NCBI GenBank assembly: GCA_007922225.1
Contig: ML680098.1
Coordinates: 2,914,001 to 2,978,000, forward strand
Origin: Emydura subglobosa
Taxonomy: Eukaryota; Chordata; Testudines; Chelidae
Direction of reading: 5' to 3'
Length of the DNA stretch: 64,000 nucleotides
In this document: positions 23,628 to 36,690 of the stretch, piece by piece
How the letters are laid out: each line of letters opens with the position of its first letter
How positions within the stretch are numbered: the stretch's first letter is position 1
Notes under the pieces: generated by a model
Told to the model about the DNA's origin: nothing
Database searches by the model: none
What the model saw: the letters and a program-made list of their open reading frames with translations, nothing else
Translations under genes and position numbers: made by a program

Positions 23628-25924
23628 AAAACCCACATATATATTTGAATACATGTCTTTAAGGAGTGTTGTATGTGTTTTGGTTTTCATGAGTTACATG
23701 GACTCCCACTCAATTAAAGCAGTTAAAACAGTGAACAGGTTGCAAAATGTGTATATACTGCTTCCAGAGTGTGTATACCTGGCACTCCCATTCGTTACTG
23801 ACTCATGCGGCTGATGAAAAGATATAGCTTTGTAGTTCCTGGGTGTTACCTCAACAGAAGACAAATATCATGTGCCTACAGTAGGGCCTTTTTGGAACTC
23901 ACTTTGAAGTTTGGTTCATATGGGGGGTTGGCAGCACTCCAGTCCATGGAAGTTCATTTATCATTGGGTATGAGCCCCTTCTCCACAGGCCTGAGTCTCC
24001 TTTCATTCATGGGGCAGCTCATGAACCGCCAGCTCGTTGAGGTTAGCTCCCAGCCCCACCCCTTCCGCTGGAAGTCCCACCCCCTGTTCCATCACAGCCC
24101 TGCCCCGGATGGCTAGAGAGCACCAGCCAGACTGGCTGGTTTTTTTGGTTTTTCTTTTCCCATTTGGACTGGCTATCTAGGATACATGTGCCAGTGTCAT
24201 TGTCATTAGCTCCACGATTGTGTAGGTTAGATGGTGTATGCCTACAATATTTCTCTGTGTTTATAGGACTCAGCTGGGAATAATGTAGGTATTCTAAATG
24301 TTAACTTCAGCAGAGTTTGAAATATACTTGGACATTCTTTCTTCTTACTTTACAGATGTGAAACAAATGTTTGTTTGCCTTTTCAGATGGACTTATCAGT
24401 GGCCCTTTGGTTAAATCTCTCACGCTGAAATATTTTGCCAAATGTACATTTCTGATTTTGAGCTTAATATGAGCATGTATTAAAGGGACTCAATAAGCGT
24501 AGTGTATTCACTGGGATTTTAAACAGTGCTTCAATTAACATAATTTTAATTACTCTGTTGAACAGATGGTGTCTGCTTTCAATAATTTCACCCCGAAGCC
24601 TCATTTAAGTAATACCTGGCTTTTGGACGCTTCTGTCAGGGGGGTGGATAATTGCAGAATAACTTTTTTATTTTTGGTAACTTGGATTAAATTTTGAAAG
24701 GGCAATACTCTTAACAGTTGCTGCTGATGATACCTCATATAGCCCTGTTAATAAAGGAGTATTCTGCTTCTTGGCATTCTTAATGGGAGAACATGAAGAA
24801 AAAAATTTGAACTGCCAGCTAAATTTCAGTTCCAGAATCCTTACTGCTGTTTATGTATGAAGTAGAAAGAACCCTGATTACTTTTCAGGCTGAGCTTGCA
24901 GTTCTGGCATTTGGGGGATGGGGAAATGTGCTCTAAACTGGCAACTGAGCAAAATTTGATAGGAGACTGAACAGGCTCAGAAAGAAAGCAGTGAGTTTCA
25001 CTCGGCTTTCTTCATTGCCTACAGGTTTGTTTTGATTTTTAGAGGATCCAGGAGACTGATCATGTGACTGTCAAAAGTTTCATTGTGAAACTAGAAAACT
25101 CAGTCTTAAAAAAATATTGTGGCTATCCAGAGAGACAGCAAAAGAGTTTAATTTAGTTTCTACAGAAGTTTAATGGGCCAAAACCACCTTAGGAAAAAAT
25201 TCTGCTAGTTTGGTTTGTTACCAACACTAAAATTAGCAGAGTTTCACACAACTTCAAGTTTACAAACAAAAATTGCCTCTTAGCTTAGTAAGTTTGAGTT
25301 GTGTGTGAGTACATGATAAATATGAGTCTAATTGCTAGTTAAGGTAGATGATTTTATTTTCTTTATCATCATCATCCAGTCATTCTGATATAATTTTAAA
25401 TTCCAGTTACTGACGTCACCTTGATTTACAGTGGCTTGTAGTTTGCACATCTCTGTAAGCTATTAGTGGTGTGTATTCTTAAAAAATGATCATAGATATT
25501 TTATCTGAAAAAAATAACTCGTGGAGTATTGAACATATCTGCTGTATGCAGTTAAATTTGAGTCTGACATATTTTATCATTCATTTGTAATAGCTTAAAA
25601 TATGATCATAACACTTTGACAGATGTTGAATTTAGCAGCATGAGCTAAGTGGATAAATTATGCTGTCACAGGTGTGTGCACTTGGTACCCATTTGAAATT
25701 CATTGAGGAGAACAGGGCTGGCAGGCTAAACCAGGAAAGCAGAGTTAACTGTGACTGACTAATTTATGTAGAAGGGAAGTTTTATTCTGTATAATAACGC
25801 TGCTGTTGTCCCTGGAAAAGGTATCTGAGCTGGTAATATAAATTTGAGTTCCTGTTAAAGAGAATAATCCTTTTATAATAGTTATATCTCTTTACAGTAT
25901 ATATACTATTTATAGAGAGGAAAG

Positions 25925-26342
25925 ATTGTGTGGTGGTTAGGTTACTAGCCCAAGATTCGAGAGAGCCAGGTTAAGGTCCCTGTTCTGCCCAGGGACCTTG
26001 GGCAAGTCACTTGGCGCCGATCTGCACTACAAACTTCTGTTGGTATAACTACATTGCTCAGTGGTGTGGATTTTACAGTGCAATTATATTGACCAAACTC
26101 TTGGTGTAGACGGCGCTATGTCGATGGAAGAGCTTCTCCTGTCATCGTGGCTATCGGCTCTCGGGGAGCTGCAGCTGCGCCACTGCAACGCTGTAAATGT
26201 AGACAAGCCCTTGATGTGTGTCTGTTTCATTTCCCCATCTGTAAAACTGGGAGAAGTACTTCTATTTCACAGGGGTGTTGTGAGGATAAATAAATTAAAG
26301 ACTGAGAGGTGTTCAAATATTATGGTAACAGTAGCATTATGA
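25925..26342 (+). repeat. MIR-type SINE split by a family A short element
   Basis: The SINE 5' part (25925-26012) has 'tgtggtggttaggttactag' and 'gaccttgggcaagtcacttg'; the 3' part (26214-26342) has 'catttccccatctgtaaaac' and 'ggggtgttgtgaggataaat'. Both are classic MIR landmarks in the right order. The intervening roughly 200 bp (26013-26213) starts 'cgccgatctgcactacaaac' and ends 'aaatgtagacaagccctt', i.e. family A termini. I do not see a clear target duplication. The nesting gives relative age: SINE first, short element later. Confidence 0.8.
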
Positions 26343-27210
26343 GTACTTAAAAGCCTCTTTTCTTTTAGGGTGGAGATCTTGCCACGGTTCTTCATAGGGT
26401 TATACCTTAAAATCATAAACCATCCCAAAAATACAGCTTGTGCCAAATACGATAGTTGGCTTTTTAAGTGGGATATTCCCTAGTGAGCTCACTAAACCTG
26501 TGCTCTCTGTTCCATACTGACTACCACTTGCTTTCTGGGTGAAATTTTAACACTGCTCATATTCTAATTTAGAAAGGCTGGATTATTTTTAATTCTTCCC
26601 TACCTTTTTGAGGCTTTCTCTCTTCCCATGTTTCCACAGCATTTGAGATATTGGAACTAGTCGTTCTCTGGTTTACGTGGGGCTGCTAGAGAGTGTTTTT
26701 ACAGAGGTGTGCTCCAGTCCTAAATGTACTCCTCACTCTCTAGTCCATCAAACTCTGCTGTTGATGACTTTCAGGATATGTTTTTCCCAGAAAATGGGGT
26801 TGGCTGAGTGGGGTTTTAGAAGTGACTGCTGCAAGAGGCATTGAATCAATTTGTAATTGTGTTTAATTTAAAAAAAAAAAAAAAAAAAACCTTTATGCAT
26901 GTGCTAAAGGCCTTGTGATAGCACACTTCAAAAATCTAAACATGTAATAGTATGTATGCAGAAATTACTGGCTTAGAAGGAGAATTGCCTTGCTTTTTTT
27001 TTTTTTTTTTAGTTGAGACATATTGACACAAGATCAATCCTTGAATAATTTTCTTATCTCACTGTAATAGATTCTAAATATATAACTTTTTAAAGCAGTA
27101 TCTCAAAATTTGGAGTGATTACTTGCTAATAGTAACTGAATAGTCACTTCACAATATCTACACTGATGTAGTAATTGAAGTCCCTGGTTTATTTTTCCCT
27201 TCTATGGCAG

Positions 27211-27354
27211 GCCTAGTCCAAAACCAAGTCATGATTATGAAAGATTGAAAATCCAGTGTATGAAAGCCATGTCGGACCTACAGTCTCTACAGAATCAACA
27301 TACCAAGACACTGAAAAGATGTGAAGAAGCAGCCAAAGAGGCAGATTTTTATCA
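27211..27354 (+). CDS. DLG5: DLG5 exon b (coiled-coil start)
   Basis: The acceptor is a pyrimidine-rich tract ending in CAG at 27208-27210. The donor at 27355 reads GTAAGT, a consensus 5' splice site. One base completes the split Arg codon from the previous exon, then 47 codons follow, and two bases of a His codon remain. The translation has the DLG5 hallmark DYERLKIQC, then MSDLQSLQNQHTKTLKRCEE, a heptad-like helix. It is 144 nt, symmetric with its neighbours (phase 2 in, phase 2 out), so skipping it would keep the reading frame. No anomaly is seen. Confidence 0.96.
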
Positions 27355-30300
27355 GTAAGTAACATACAAAAGGTAGGGTAAAAACTATTTCCTTCTCCTC
27401 ACTGTGTATAGTGAACAACAGTGTACAGATAAGTTGATTAGTGTTGTAAGCATTCATACTGGTCTGCCAAAGTGTTTCAGTCTGGCAGATCATGATACTG
27501 CATCTTTAAAATAAGGCAATTTCCATTACATCATTCTTGCCACCATCATGCTTGTCTTACTGTTTTAATTCTCACATGGTTTTAATCGCAACATTTTGTG
27601 AACTTCTGCCGTTGAAGATATTTTTTATTTAATTTATTTCACAGTGTTTTTGTACATAATGTGAAAGATGGCATTCCATGATTTCAGAAGAGAAAAAGCA
27701 TTGGTTTTTCTCTTTAGGGATTTTTTAGTAGCAACCTCTAAAGCCATGATGGAATTGTGGTTTAGTGGAGGGGAGTGAGGCAAACTAGTAACTAGTATTA
27801 GTACTAGTAACTAGGCAAGTGTGATGAATAGCTGATATTTCATAACCTGACAAGTCTAGAAACAAAAAGGTGGGATTTTTAAATGTGTTCTGTATTGGCC
27901 TGACTCCACTTCCATTGAAGTCAGTGGGAATTTTATCACTTTGTTGGTCTAACTTTGGTCTTAGAGAGCACTTATGAAAATGTGGTGAAATTGTGGCGAG
28001 AAGTTACTAGCATCTGCTTCTAGCTCTGATGATGACCAAGATATTGGACTTGAAACCAGTTACTGGTGCAAGAATGAACGTGACACATACATGATCTTAG
28101 GCCAGTCTGATTTTCATTCATTGGAAAGGTATTCAGCACAGAAAAAAAAGGAGGCAAATATAATGTTTGAAGTGGTTTTAAGGCTACTATTCTCTAATAG
28201 CACACCACACAGAATTGATACATTTATAACAATCTGGAAATGACATTGTCTGATTTGGCTGGTTTGTAGTTCTTGGGCCATCAACAGGCAAAATTTGAAA
28301 AATGTTGATAAGAAAAGTCACCACATGCAAACTAAGTGAGCTGCATGACTACTTGCCAGGGTGATTTGTTGATCCTATCTGGCCAGTTGATTTTGCTTTG
28401 GAGGATTAAAATGGAGGAAAAATAGAAGATCCTTGCAACATGCTATATTACCCGTTTATACCTTTGTCTGTCATTATCTAAGTATCTTTCAGAGATGGAT
28501 TTTTTCTTATTTATTAGATGTTGGTTCCACGAGATCACAGGCCTAAAACACTCTGTGCTTAGTGCTGTTTCCAAGTAGTTCTGCCTGCTGATAAATTCTA
28601 GACCAAGCTACAGACGTCTTTATTTTTAGCCAGATTCCCATAGCTGCTGTTTCTGTGCACACGAAACGCTAATGTAACGTATTTGCACTCCTTGAAGTGA
28701 TAGAAGGGTTTTATTTCCCTTATTTGCAAACACAGTTCTATAATCTGTGAGATTATAAAGTTTTGTTTTGTTTTTTATATCCGTACTTCTGTTATACTGT
28801 AAAGGGATTTTAAGGATAATTTTACTTGTTGGGGGTAAAAGGCTGTCGAGAGTGACTGTTCTATTGTAATTGCACTCACATACACAAGTACACTAAAGAT
28901 ACTCTTTTCTCTGAGGAACAGCAGTTTTGGCTTTTAGAAAATGACAAATACAAAGCAACTGCAAACTTTTATGCTTGCACTGGGTACTCTATAAGACTGT
29001 GTGAGATTATCTGGCTATCAAAAACAGCATTTTTTTTTATTGGCCAGAGATACGCACACTTTTCTCCATAGTGAACTTTTAGGTAGTGCAAAACTTTAAC
29101 TTGAAAGGTTTTGGTTAAGCATCCAATACACTAGCTTAGTTTCAACAAAACTTTTATCAAAGTTGGTCTGTGTTTCCAAGAGACTAGTGATTTTTGGATG
29201 TCTAGTCCAAGATTCCTAATTTTGAGGCCTATGCATACAAATGTTTCTCCTATGAATTATTCTTGAAGCTCTTTTGGAAGAGAGAGGATGGGGCTGTTTG
29301 GTTGAGGATGATTTTAACATGGTATTAATTATTTATTTGTATTGTGGTAGCAGATAGGAGGCTCCGATATGGACCAGGACCCCGATTCTGCCATGTGCTG
29401 TATAAACACAGAACAAAAAACATTCCTGCCCCCAAAGAACATAACATCTAGTGAAATCTGAATAGCAGATGCCGAGATCAGACCCAGGTGCAAGAATTGC
29501 ACATGTTGAGTCTTGTAAAAATATTTTTTTTTCCCCCGTTATTGCCTGATTTTTAAATTTGATTTCTGTAAGCTCTCCAATGGGTTATATTTTATAGGAA
29601 ATGTAGCTCACTTACTTATGAAAGGGGGGACAGTACAAAATGCCCTTATAATAGAACAGTTCTACAGATTTTTTTAAAATTATAAATTTAATTCCACTCG
29701 TTTAATAATAAAAAAAAAAAAAAAGCGAGAGCAACTACAGGCGGCAGCAGTTTTATTATAGGGACTTTAGACAGTTCCCTGGTAGGTCTGAGAGTTAGAT
29801 TTGAATCATTTTGTTTCAACAATAAAACTTGGCCACATCCGATTGTCTTTCTTTTCTCTAAACTACAGCTTAATACCATTTAATTCTCTCTTGGTCTGCT
29901 CCAGCAGCAATCTGCTTTAAAGTTGGGCTGCTGCACTGAATTAGTTTGAATTATATGCTCAGTAATGTGACTTCTTTGTGATTTTAAATGAGAACATATT
30001 CCAGTCAACTGTTACGAGCAATATACCCAATCTGGGATGACAACTGGTAGCTTTACCTGCTTCAGACGTGTTTGCTTTTGTTTCAAAAATATTTTTTCAA
30101 ACAGGCAGAAAGCTTTCTACTCTGATGTCTTGTCTTGTTCTATTGTATTGTATGATGTTGCACTGTTCAAATATGTTGAATATGCAGGCTAATTTACTTG
30201 CCTTGAAGATCTTTTCCGGACACCAGTTCTGTGTCTGTTTAGCAATTTGCTTGTTGAAACAGTCTACTGAGGAGGTGTGGGGGAGCTCTTTGTTCATAAA

Positions 30301-30566
30301 TCTATAATATATCTGTTTTAATGCTGTGCAGACCTAACAAATCGCTTTTAACTCTAGAAGTTCTCTGGTTGAGCTGCCTGTCTTTCTTCAGTAGGATTTA
30401 GCAGGCACATGGCGTTTGGAATATTCAGATCTGAAGAAATGAGCTAATTTCATTTGCCTTTTTTAGTTTGAAACTTCGCCTTTGTTTCATATGGGTTAGT
30501 GCATTGTCATGAAGAGGGCTTCCCCTGAAGTTTTCATCTAAATGCTCTTTCTTTGTGCCTTTCCAG
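27355..30566. other. DLG5: DLG5 intron b-c
   Basis: Mostly anonymous AT-rich DNA from 27360 to 29330 and from 29465 to 30560, with one SINE-like repeat at 29335-29460 and an A run at 29709-29724. No coding motif is seen on either strand. Confidence 0.9.
29335..29460 (+). repeat. Dispersed SINE-like repeat
   Basis: Contains 'tttgtattgtggtagcagat', 'gaccaggaccccgattctgc', 'tgctgtataaacacagaaca' and 'cattcctgcccccaaagaac'. The same unit occurs in reverse at 942-1035 and partly at 20705-20790. It resembles a widespread old amniote repeat. Confidence 0.65.
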
Positions 30567-30750
30567 CACGTTGCATAGTCGACTGCTGAGTGACCAGTCA
30601 CAGCTCAAGGAGGACATCGATACCTTGAAGAGGAAGAATACGCAGTTGGTGCGAGAGCATAACCATCTCCAACAGTCATGTGAGGAAATGAAGCGACTTC
30701 ATGATGAGGATCAGAAAGAGATAACAGACCTACGCAGCCAGCAACAGCAG
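30567..30750 (+). CDS. DLG5: DLG5 exon c (coiled coil)
   Basis: The acceptor TTTCCAG ends at 30566 and the donor GTAGCC begins at 30751. One base completes the His codon, then 61 full codons end at phase 0. The product continues the coiled coil: TLHSRLLSDQ, an acidic/basic helix with QLVREHNHLQQSCEEMKRLH, and a terminal Gln run (QQQQ). It is the region of DLG5 that self-associates and binds partners through coiled coils (family knowledge). The open frame runs on for eleven codons into the intron, which is chance; the donor and the match of the next exon to the DLG5 order set the boundary. Confidence 0.96.
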
Positions 30751-31377
30751 GTAGCCTGTAGCTCTTGGCATGAATGCCATGAGTGACTATTAAATGTTTT
30801 CATGGAATGTAAAGCATTGCATGGCTGGGCTACCACTTACCTTTCTTTTTACCTTTGAGCCAATTGGAGTAATTTTCCCTGTTCTTTTCCATATAAATCA
30901 TAAATCTGGTGATGCAAGGCACATAACTGCCACTTGAAACAACGGTAGTGTGTACATTGAATTATCACTGCTCTCTGATAAGTGACTGTAAAATTGGCAT
31001 TGGGCGGGGCTTCTTGTTTCTCGAGTCTCAGTGACTCCGGGTCTAGTGTCTTTAGTTTTAAAAGTAAAAAGATTTTTCTAACCCACTAGCCCTGGAAACT
31101 TTGATCTGCAATATGAAATGTCTTTCAGCATCTGGTAGGACAAAAGTAAGGCTATTTACCACTCCAAAAGACCATAAAGGAGCCTACCTGCTCCCCCATA
31201 GTTTAGCAGTATTAGCTGGGATTGACTGGGAGCTTGTGTGTAGTGAGGGGATGTTAGCAGTGGGGTGTGCAAGGAGGAGGAAGGGTATGGATGGGTGTGT
31301 GTTCAGATTACATGTGAATGGATTTGGGGAAAGAAGAGAACTTTGTGTGAGAGACAGGGAATAAGGACTGGAAGAGA

Positions 31378-32090
31378 TTAATAGACTCATAGACTTTAAG
31401 GTCAGAAGGGACCATCATGATCATCTAGTCTGACCCTCCTGAATGTTACAGGCCACAGAACTTCACCCACGCGCGCCTGAAATAGACTGCTAATCTCAGA
31501 CTAAGTTACTGAAGTCTTCAAATCATGATTTAAAGATTTCAAGTTACAGAGAATCCACCACTTACACTAGTTTAAACCTGCAAGTTACCTGTGCCCCATG
31601 CTGCAGAGGAAGGCAAAACAACCCCCCCACCATACCCCCCAGGGTCTCTGCCAATCTGATCTGGAGGAGAATTCCTTCTCAACCCCAAATATGGCGATCA
31701 GTTAAACCCTGAGCCATTTGGGCAGTGCCCTTCAGCCAGACACCCAGGAAAGAATTCTCTATAGAAATTCAGCCCTCCTTATCTAGTGTCCCATCACCAG
31801 CCTTTGCTGCTAGCAGTCACAGATCAGCTACGTGCCATTGTAGGAAGTCTCATCATACCATCCCCTCCATAAACTTACCAACCTCAGTCTTAAAGCTAGT
31901 TAGGTTTTTTGCCCCCCACTACTCCCCTTGGAAGGCTATTCCAGAACGTCACTCCTCTGATGGTTAGAAACCTTCATTTAATTTCAAGCTTAAACTTGTT
32001 TATGGCAAATTTATATCCATTTGTTCTTGTGTCTAGATTGTTGCTAAAATAACTCCTCTCCCTCCCTGGTGTTTAACCCACTGATGTAAT
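31378..32090 (-). mobile_element. CR1 LINE 3' portion, minus strand
   Basis: The low-coordinate end carries the reverse complement of a CR1 3' terminus: 'tagactcatagactttaagg', then 'tcagaagggaccatcatgat' and 'catctagtctgaccctcctg'. It continues through 'gctgcagaggaaggcaaaac' and 'gccaatctgatctggaggag' to about 32090. It is 5'-truncated and non-coding over most of its length, which suggests the UTR-rich tail of a turtle-type CR1 subfamily. Confidence 0.85.
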
Positions 32091-32654
32091 GGAGAGACTG
32101 TGAGGATAGGAAGGAGAAAACACTGTGCAAATGGAGAGTAGGAAAGCAAGGGAATCATTATTAGACATTACGGATAAGTTCGACTGAGGGACAATTTGAG
32201 GAAAGCATGAAAAGACTTGCCAAGATACATTGAGAGAAGAACAAAAAACAAGGGAGATTTATTAAATGACATTCTGTTCATTTAATAAATATTTTCTCTC
32301 ATATGCATAGATCTAGACATAGAATATATGGATTATTATCCATTAAAAAATCCACTTTCTTTTAAACTCTTCAGTCAGCCAGAGGCATACTGGATATTAA
32401 ATATACCTTTAAGACGTTACTCAGAGAGTGCCTGTCTGTCTGCACTTACAAGACCAGCCTTGCTCTTACAGATTCGTTGCTGCTCACAGGTACTTTTTTT
32501 TGTGTAGCCTTAGAATCCAATGTAAAAATCTGATTACTAGTGAGTTGTGGATTTACCTTGTTTATAGTTGCTCTCTATGGTCCCCTTCCCAGTAAAATGA
32601 AAGGGAGATGTTGGATCTTGGTAAGAATCACTGGCTTTTTTAATTTATCTGTAT

Positions 32655-33822
32655 TAGAGGTGACTGGCTCTGTGGATGTGGGGAAAGCGGTGGACGTGAT
32701 ATACCTTGACTTTAGCAAAGCTTTTGATACGGTCTCTCACAGTATTCTTATCAGCAAGTTAAAGAAGTATGGGTTGGATGAATGGACTATAAAATGGATA
32801 GAGAACTAGCTAGAGCACAGGGCTCAACAAGTAGTGATCAATGGCTCCATGTCTAGCTGGCAGCCGGTCACAAGCGGAGTGCCCCAGGGGTCGGTGCTGG
32901 AGCCGGTTTTGTTCAACCTCTTCATTAATGATCTGGAGGATGGAGTAGATTGCACCCTCAGCAAGTTTGCAGATGACACTAAGCTAGGGGGGGTGGTATA
33001 TACCCTGGAAGGTAGGGATAGGATACAGAAGGACCTACACAAACTGGAGGATTGGGCCAAAAGAAATCTGATGAGGTTCAACAAGGACAAGTGCAGAGTC
33101 CTGCACTTTGGACGGAAGAATCCCATACGCCACTACAGACTGGGGACCGACAAGCTAGGCAGGAGTTCTGCAGAAAAGGACTTGGGGGTTACAGTGGATA
33201 AGAAGCTGGATATGAGTCAGCAGTATGCGCTGGTTGCCAAGAAGGCTAATAGCATGTTGGGCTGCATTAGGAGGAGTATTGCCAGCAGATCGGGGGAAGT
33301 GATTATTCCCCTCTATTCGGCATTGGTGAGGCCGCATTTAGAGTATTGTGTCCAGTTTTGGGCCCCCCACTACAAAAAGGATGTGGAGAAGTTAGATGAA
33401 AATGATGAAGCACAAGACTTATGAGGAGAGGCTGAGGGAACTAGGCTTGTTCAGTCTGCAGAAGAGAAGAATGAGGGGAGATTTGATAGCAGCCTTTAAC
33501 TACCTGAAAGGGGGTTCCAGGGAGGATGGAGCTAGGCTGTTCTCAGTGGTGGCAAATGACAGAACAAGGAGCAATGGTCTCAAGTTGCAGTGGGGGAGAT
33601 CTAGGTTGGACATTAGGAAAAAGTTTTTCACTAGGAGCATGGTGAAGCACTGGAATGGGTTACCTAGGGAGGTGGTGGAATCTCCATCTTTGGAGGTTTT
33701 TAAGCTGCGGCTTGACAAAAAACCCTCACTGGGATTATTTAGCTGAGGTTAGTCCTGCTTTGAGCAGAGGGTTAGACTAGATGACCTCCTGAGGTCCCTT
33801 CTAACTCTATGATTCTATGATA
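32655..33822 (+). mobile_element. CR1 LINE, 5'-truncated and well preserved
   Basis: Encodes the C-terminal two thirds of a CR1 ORF2: VIYLDFSKAFDTVSH (catalytic Asp region), [20 protein letters not shown], and the active-site FADD at 32966-32977, followed by the CR1-typical tail with [36 protein letters not shown] and [13 protein letters not shown]. One in-frame stop lies at 32807-32809 and one frameshift near 33395-33424; otherwise the frame is intact to 33746. The 3' end has 'ggttagactagatgacctcc' and the CR1 octamer-type tail TGATTCTATGAT. This low decay makes it the youngest-looking LINE of the CR1 type here. Confidence 0.93.
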
Positions 33823-35439
33823 TCTTTTTGAAGCATCAATTAATTGCAAAAAGGAATTGGGATTACATAAATTGTTAAATAAAGAGGAATTTTGTCATCT
33901 ACAGATCCAAATGTCTGAGCTTACCACTGATTTATACATTGAAAGGACGTGGTCGATTTAAAACCTCTGTGACAATTTTTCAGAAATGGGTGTCTAAGCG
34001 TAGGCTCCTAAATTAATATTTAAGCAGCTAAATAAGCGACCCAATTCTCTCAAGCGCTGAGCACTCAGCATCTTCCACTGACTTCAAAAGGAAGCTGCTG
34101 GGCGCTCAGTGCTTCCAAAAAACAGTCTGCTCTGTATCTGTTCCAAAGCCCTTTAAAATTGGTGGAAATACTGATTGCAACCCATCCTGAAAAGAATTTT
34201 GCTAGCGGGTGTTTGGTTTGGTCTGGTTTTTTTGTTTTTTTTTTGGGTGGGGGGATGGGGGGAAGAAGGATAGGAATTAATCATATAAATATGTTACCAT
34301 ACCTCATTTAAACCCTTGGGCAAAATTTTAATCTCAAGAGATTTGTAAATGTATTATATGCCCCTTAATTTAAGGGGTTTATAATGAAAACAACACAAGT
34401 TACAGCATTGCTTTATGCCAGAATAAGGATAAATCCAAGCTGATTTTGTAATTCTGGGCACAAAGTTAATAGTTAACTGATCACTATTTATTCATCATTA
34501 TTGAACATCACATCATACTCATAGTAACAAAGTTAAGAGTTTTTTTTAAATAAAACTGTTCTCAGAGTTAGTCCTCTTCTAATATGAAGCAAGCACAATG
34601 GCTAATTTTAATTTTTTAATAATGCTAAATCTAATTTAAAGGCTTATAATAATGAAAAAAGAATGGCTTTTATCCCTGGTTCTTATGATCTGTCTTGGGA
34701 CAGGAATAACTGTGGGCATGCAAAAGTCCAGATTGTGTTTATATTTGGAAAGTATCACAAAAAATGAGTGGCAGTTTTTCTTTTTCCCAGTGACAGCTTT
34801 AAAGGTTAGGGGAATGATTGAACGAAGTTTGGTTATTTAGGTTCCCAGACACTATTCAGTTAGAACAATGTTACAGGTCGATTAATGCTTTTAAACTTCA
34901 AACTTAAAAAAAGAGCTTTGTAGGGATGAAAGAATGGATGTTTCTTGACTATATGTAACAATTAAGCAATCTCAACACCAAAGGTGGCGGCTTTTTTATC
35001 GTAGTAAAGTTCGCACGCTATGGGGAGAAACAGGCAAGAGGGCTAGAATTAAAAACAACCTGGAGGTGGCATTGAGTTCAGGGTTCATTTACAGAAAAGT
35101 GATCATTTAGTTAGAACAGTTACAAGAACATGTAGAACGGCTAAATTGACCGCTTTGCCCAACTATGGGCCGATTCACGAGACCGACTTTAAAGTCAAAT
35201 GATATAGCTTCAGAAGCAGTCTATACAAACAAAAATAATTACGTGCCGGGCTTGAGGGGTAAAAGTCAAAATAAGGTATACAGACTGAGGTGTTTACTGG
35301 GTTTTTTTTTAGTTTTTTAGTTTATTTTGGGGGGGTGGTTTGTTTTTATTAACTTTTTGCATTTTGTTTTGCTTGTTTCCTTTGATATCCGATTAACTTG
35401 AATGGTTCTCCTATAAATCTGTGTAATGTGAAACAAATA

Positions 35440-35590
35440 GGACTACAGAAGTTTGGGTTTACGTTCCCTGCTCTGCTATACAACAGACCTGCTATGCGAG
35501 TTCAGTCAAATCGTGTAGCCTTTCTGTGCCTTAGATTCTCACTTTGTAAAATGGGGATGTAAAACCCATCACAGAACAGCATTCAGCTTT
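35440..35590 (+). repeat. MIR-type SINE fragment
   Basis: Contains 'gttccctgctctgctataca', 'cctttctgtgccttagattc' and 'actttgtaaaatggggatgt', the MIR core in the forward direction. It is diverged, with no clear ends. Confidence 0.7.
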
Positions 35591-36553
35591 AATGCTTGTC
35601 CAGTAATTGGAGGTTCTTTGATGGGAGGTAAAGTGGGAGTGGTATTACTATTATTTATTTTTGCAAAATAATTTAATATTTTGTGAACTTCATCATTACC
35701 CTTTTCAAGTAAATTTTGTTGCTCTCAGACAGTGAGAAACTTGCATAGCTTCTTTTCTCAGTAGATCAGTGTGAATCATGTTGTCTTGAAGGAATGCCAG
35801 CAGTCTTATCTCAGTCTTTGTCTCTTTGCATCTGGATTAATCAAATTCTATTTTTGATGGTCTCTCGGACGTGTCACTCCGTCGCTGGACTATAGCAAAA
35901 CACAGCAGCCCAACTTGTTGAGAAACAAGAGCTGTTGATCAAATTACTCCTATGGTGTGGGATTGCCATTGACTTCCTGTACAGCAGCTGACTGGCTTTT
36001 AAGTTTCTACTGTTCATAAATGAGGTTTTCCGTTGTCATGGCTGTACTCTTGGATCCAGCTGGGACTATTTACTCTTCCTCATACTCTTCCTGTTTGTAG
36101 CATTTTTCTCTTTTCTTCCCTTCCTCCCTCCAAACCCCATTTGTATTTGAGCCTTTATTTTAAACTTAGGCAAACTCCTGATATCTTTGGCCTTGTCTTT
36201 TGTCTTTCAGTTTACTTTATCTGGTAGTTGTTTAAGATATTGTCAATGAGAAGGGGCTCCATACGTTTTAGGTTGTGAAAAAATGTTTGCTTCTGCCTGG
36301 GAGTTTCAAATATTCAGCCCCTAAGCTTGTTTTCAGTTACCATTTGTTTTGTTTTTCAGTAAACTTTGTTTTTCTTAGACAGTTGAGTGATGATCAAGGC
36401 CCTAATTCAGGAAAACATCTCTACCCAGTAAGGGTGCTTTAAGAGCGTATTTAACTTTAAACACATGCTGAGATCCATTATTTAAAAAAAAGTGCGCTCC
36501 CCTAAATAGGGATGGACAAAAGAGAGTACGTAATTGCTTTCCTGAATCGCAGC

Positions 36554-36690
36554 CTAAGGCCTCATTTCAGCAAGGTACTGAATCACGTGCCTACGTTAAG
36601 CATCTGGGTAGTGACCCTGAACTGAATGGGACTATACACGAGCTTGAGGTTAAGCACATGATTAAGTCCCTTGCCGAATTGGGGCTTTGT
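36554..36690. mobile_element. Palindromic short element (family B), copy 2
   Basis: The left arm 'ggcctcatttcagcaaggta' with 'gaatcacgtgcctacgttaa' is the imperfect reverse complement of the right arm 'ggttaagcacatgattaagt' with 'cccttgccgaattggggctt'. The centre is near 36622. Non-coding. Confidence 0.7.

Larger units (their letters stand above)
23582..27210. other. DLG5: DLG5 intron a-b
   Basis: The donor side opens with a GAAA microsatellite; a SINE with a nested short element lies at 25925-26340. The stretches 23625-25920 and 26345-27205 are AT-rich with A and T homopolymers (A at 26871-26889, T at 26995-27010) and nothing else recognisable. The open frames near 23805-24116 lack any conserved motif and are not called. 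Confidence 0.9.

Noticed and set aside
34652..34840. Small frame with a signal-peptide-like start
   Set aside because: It has a hydrophobic N-terminus by chance, no homology that I can recognise, no promoter or splice evidence, and it is intronic.
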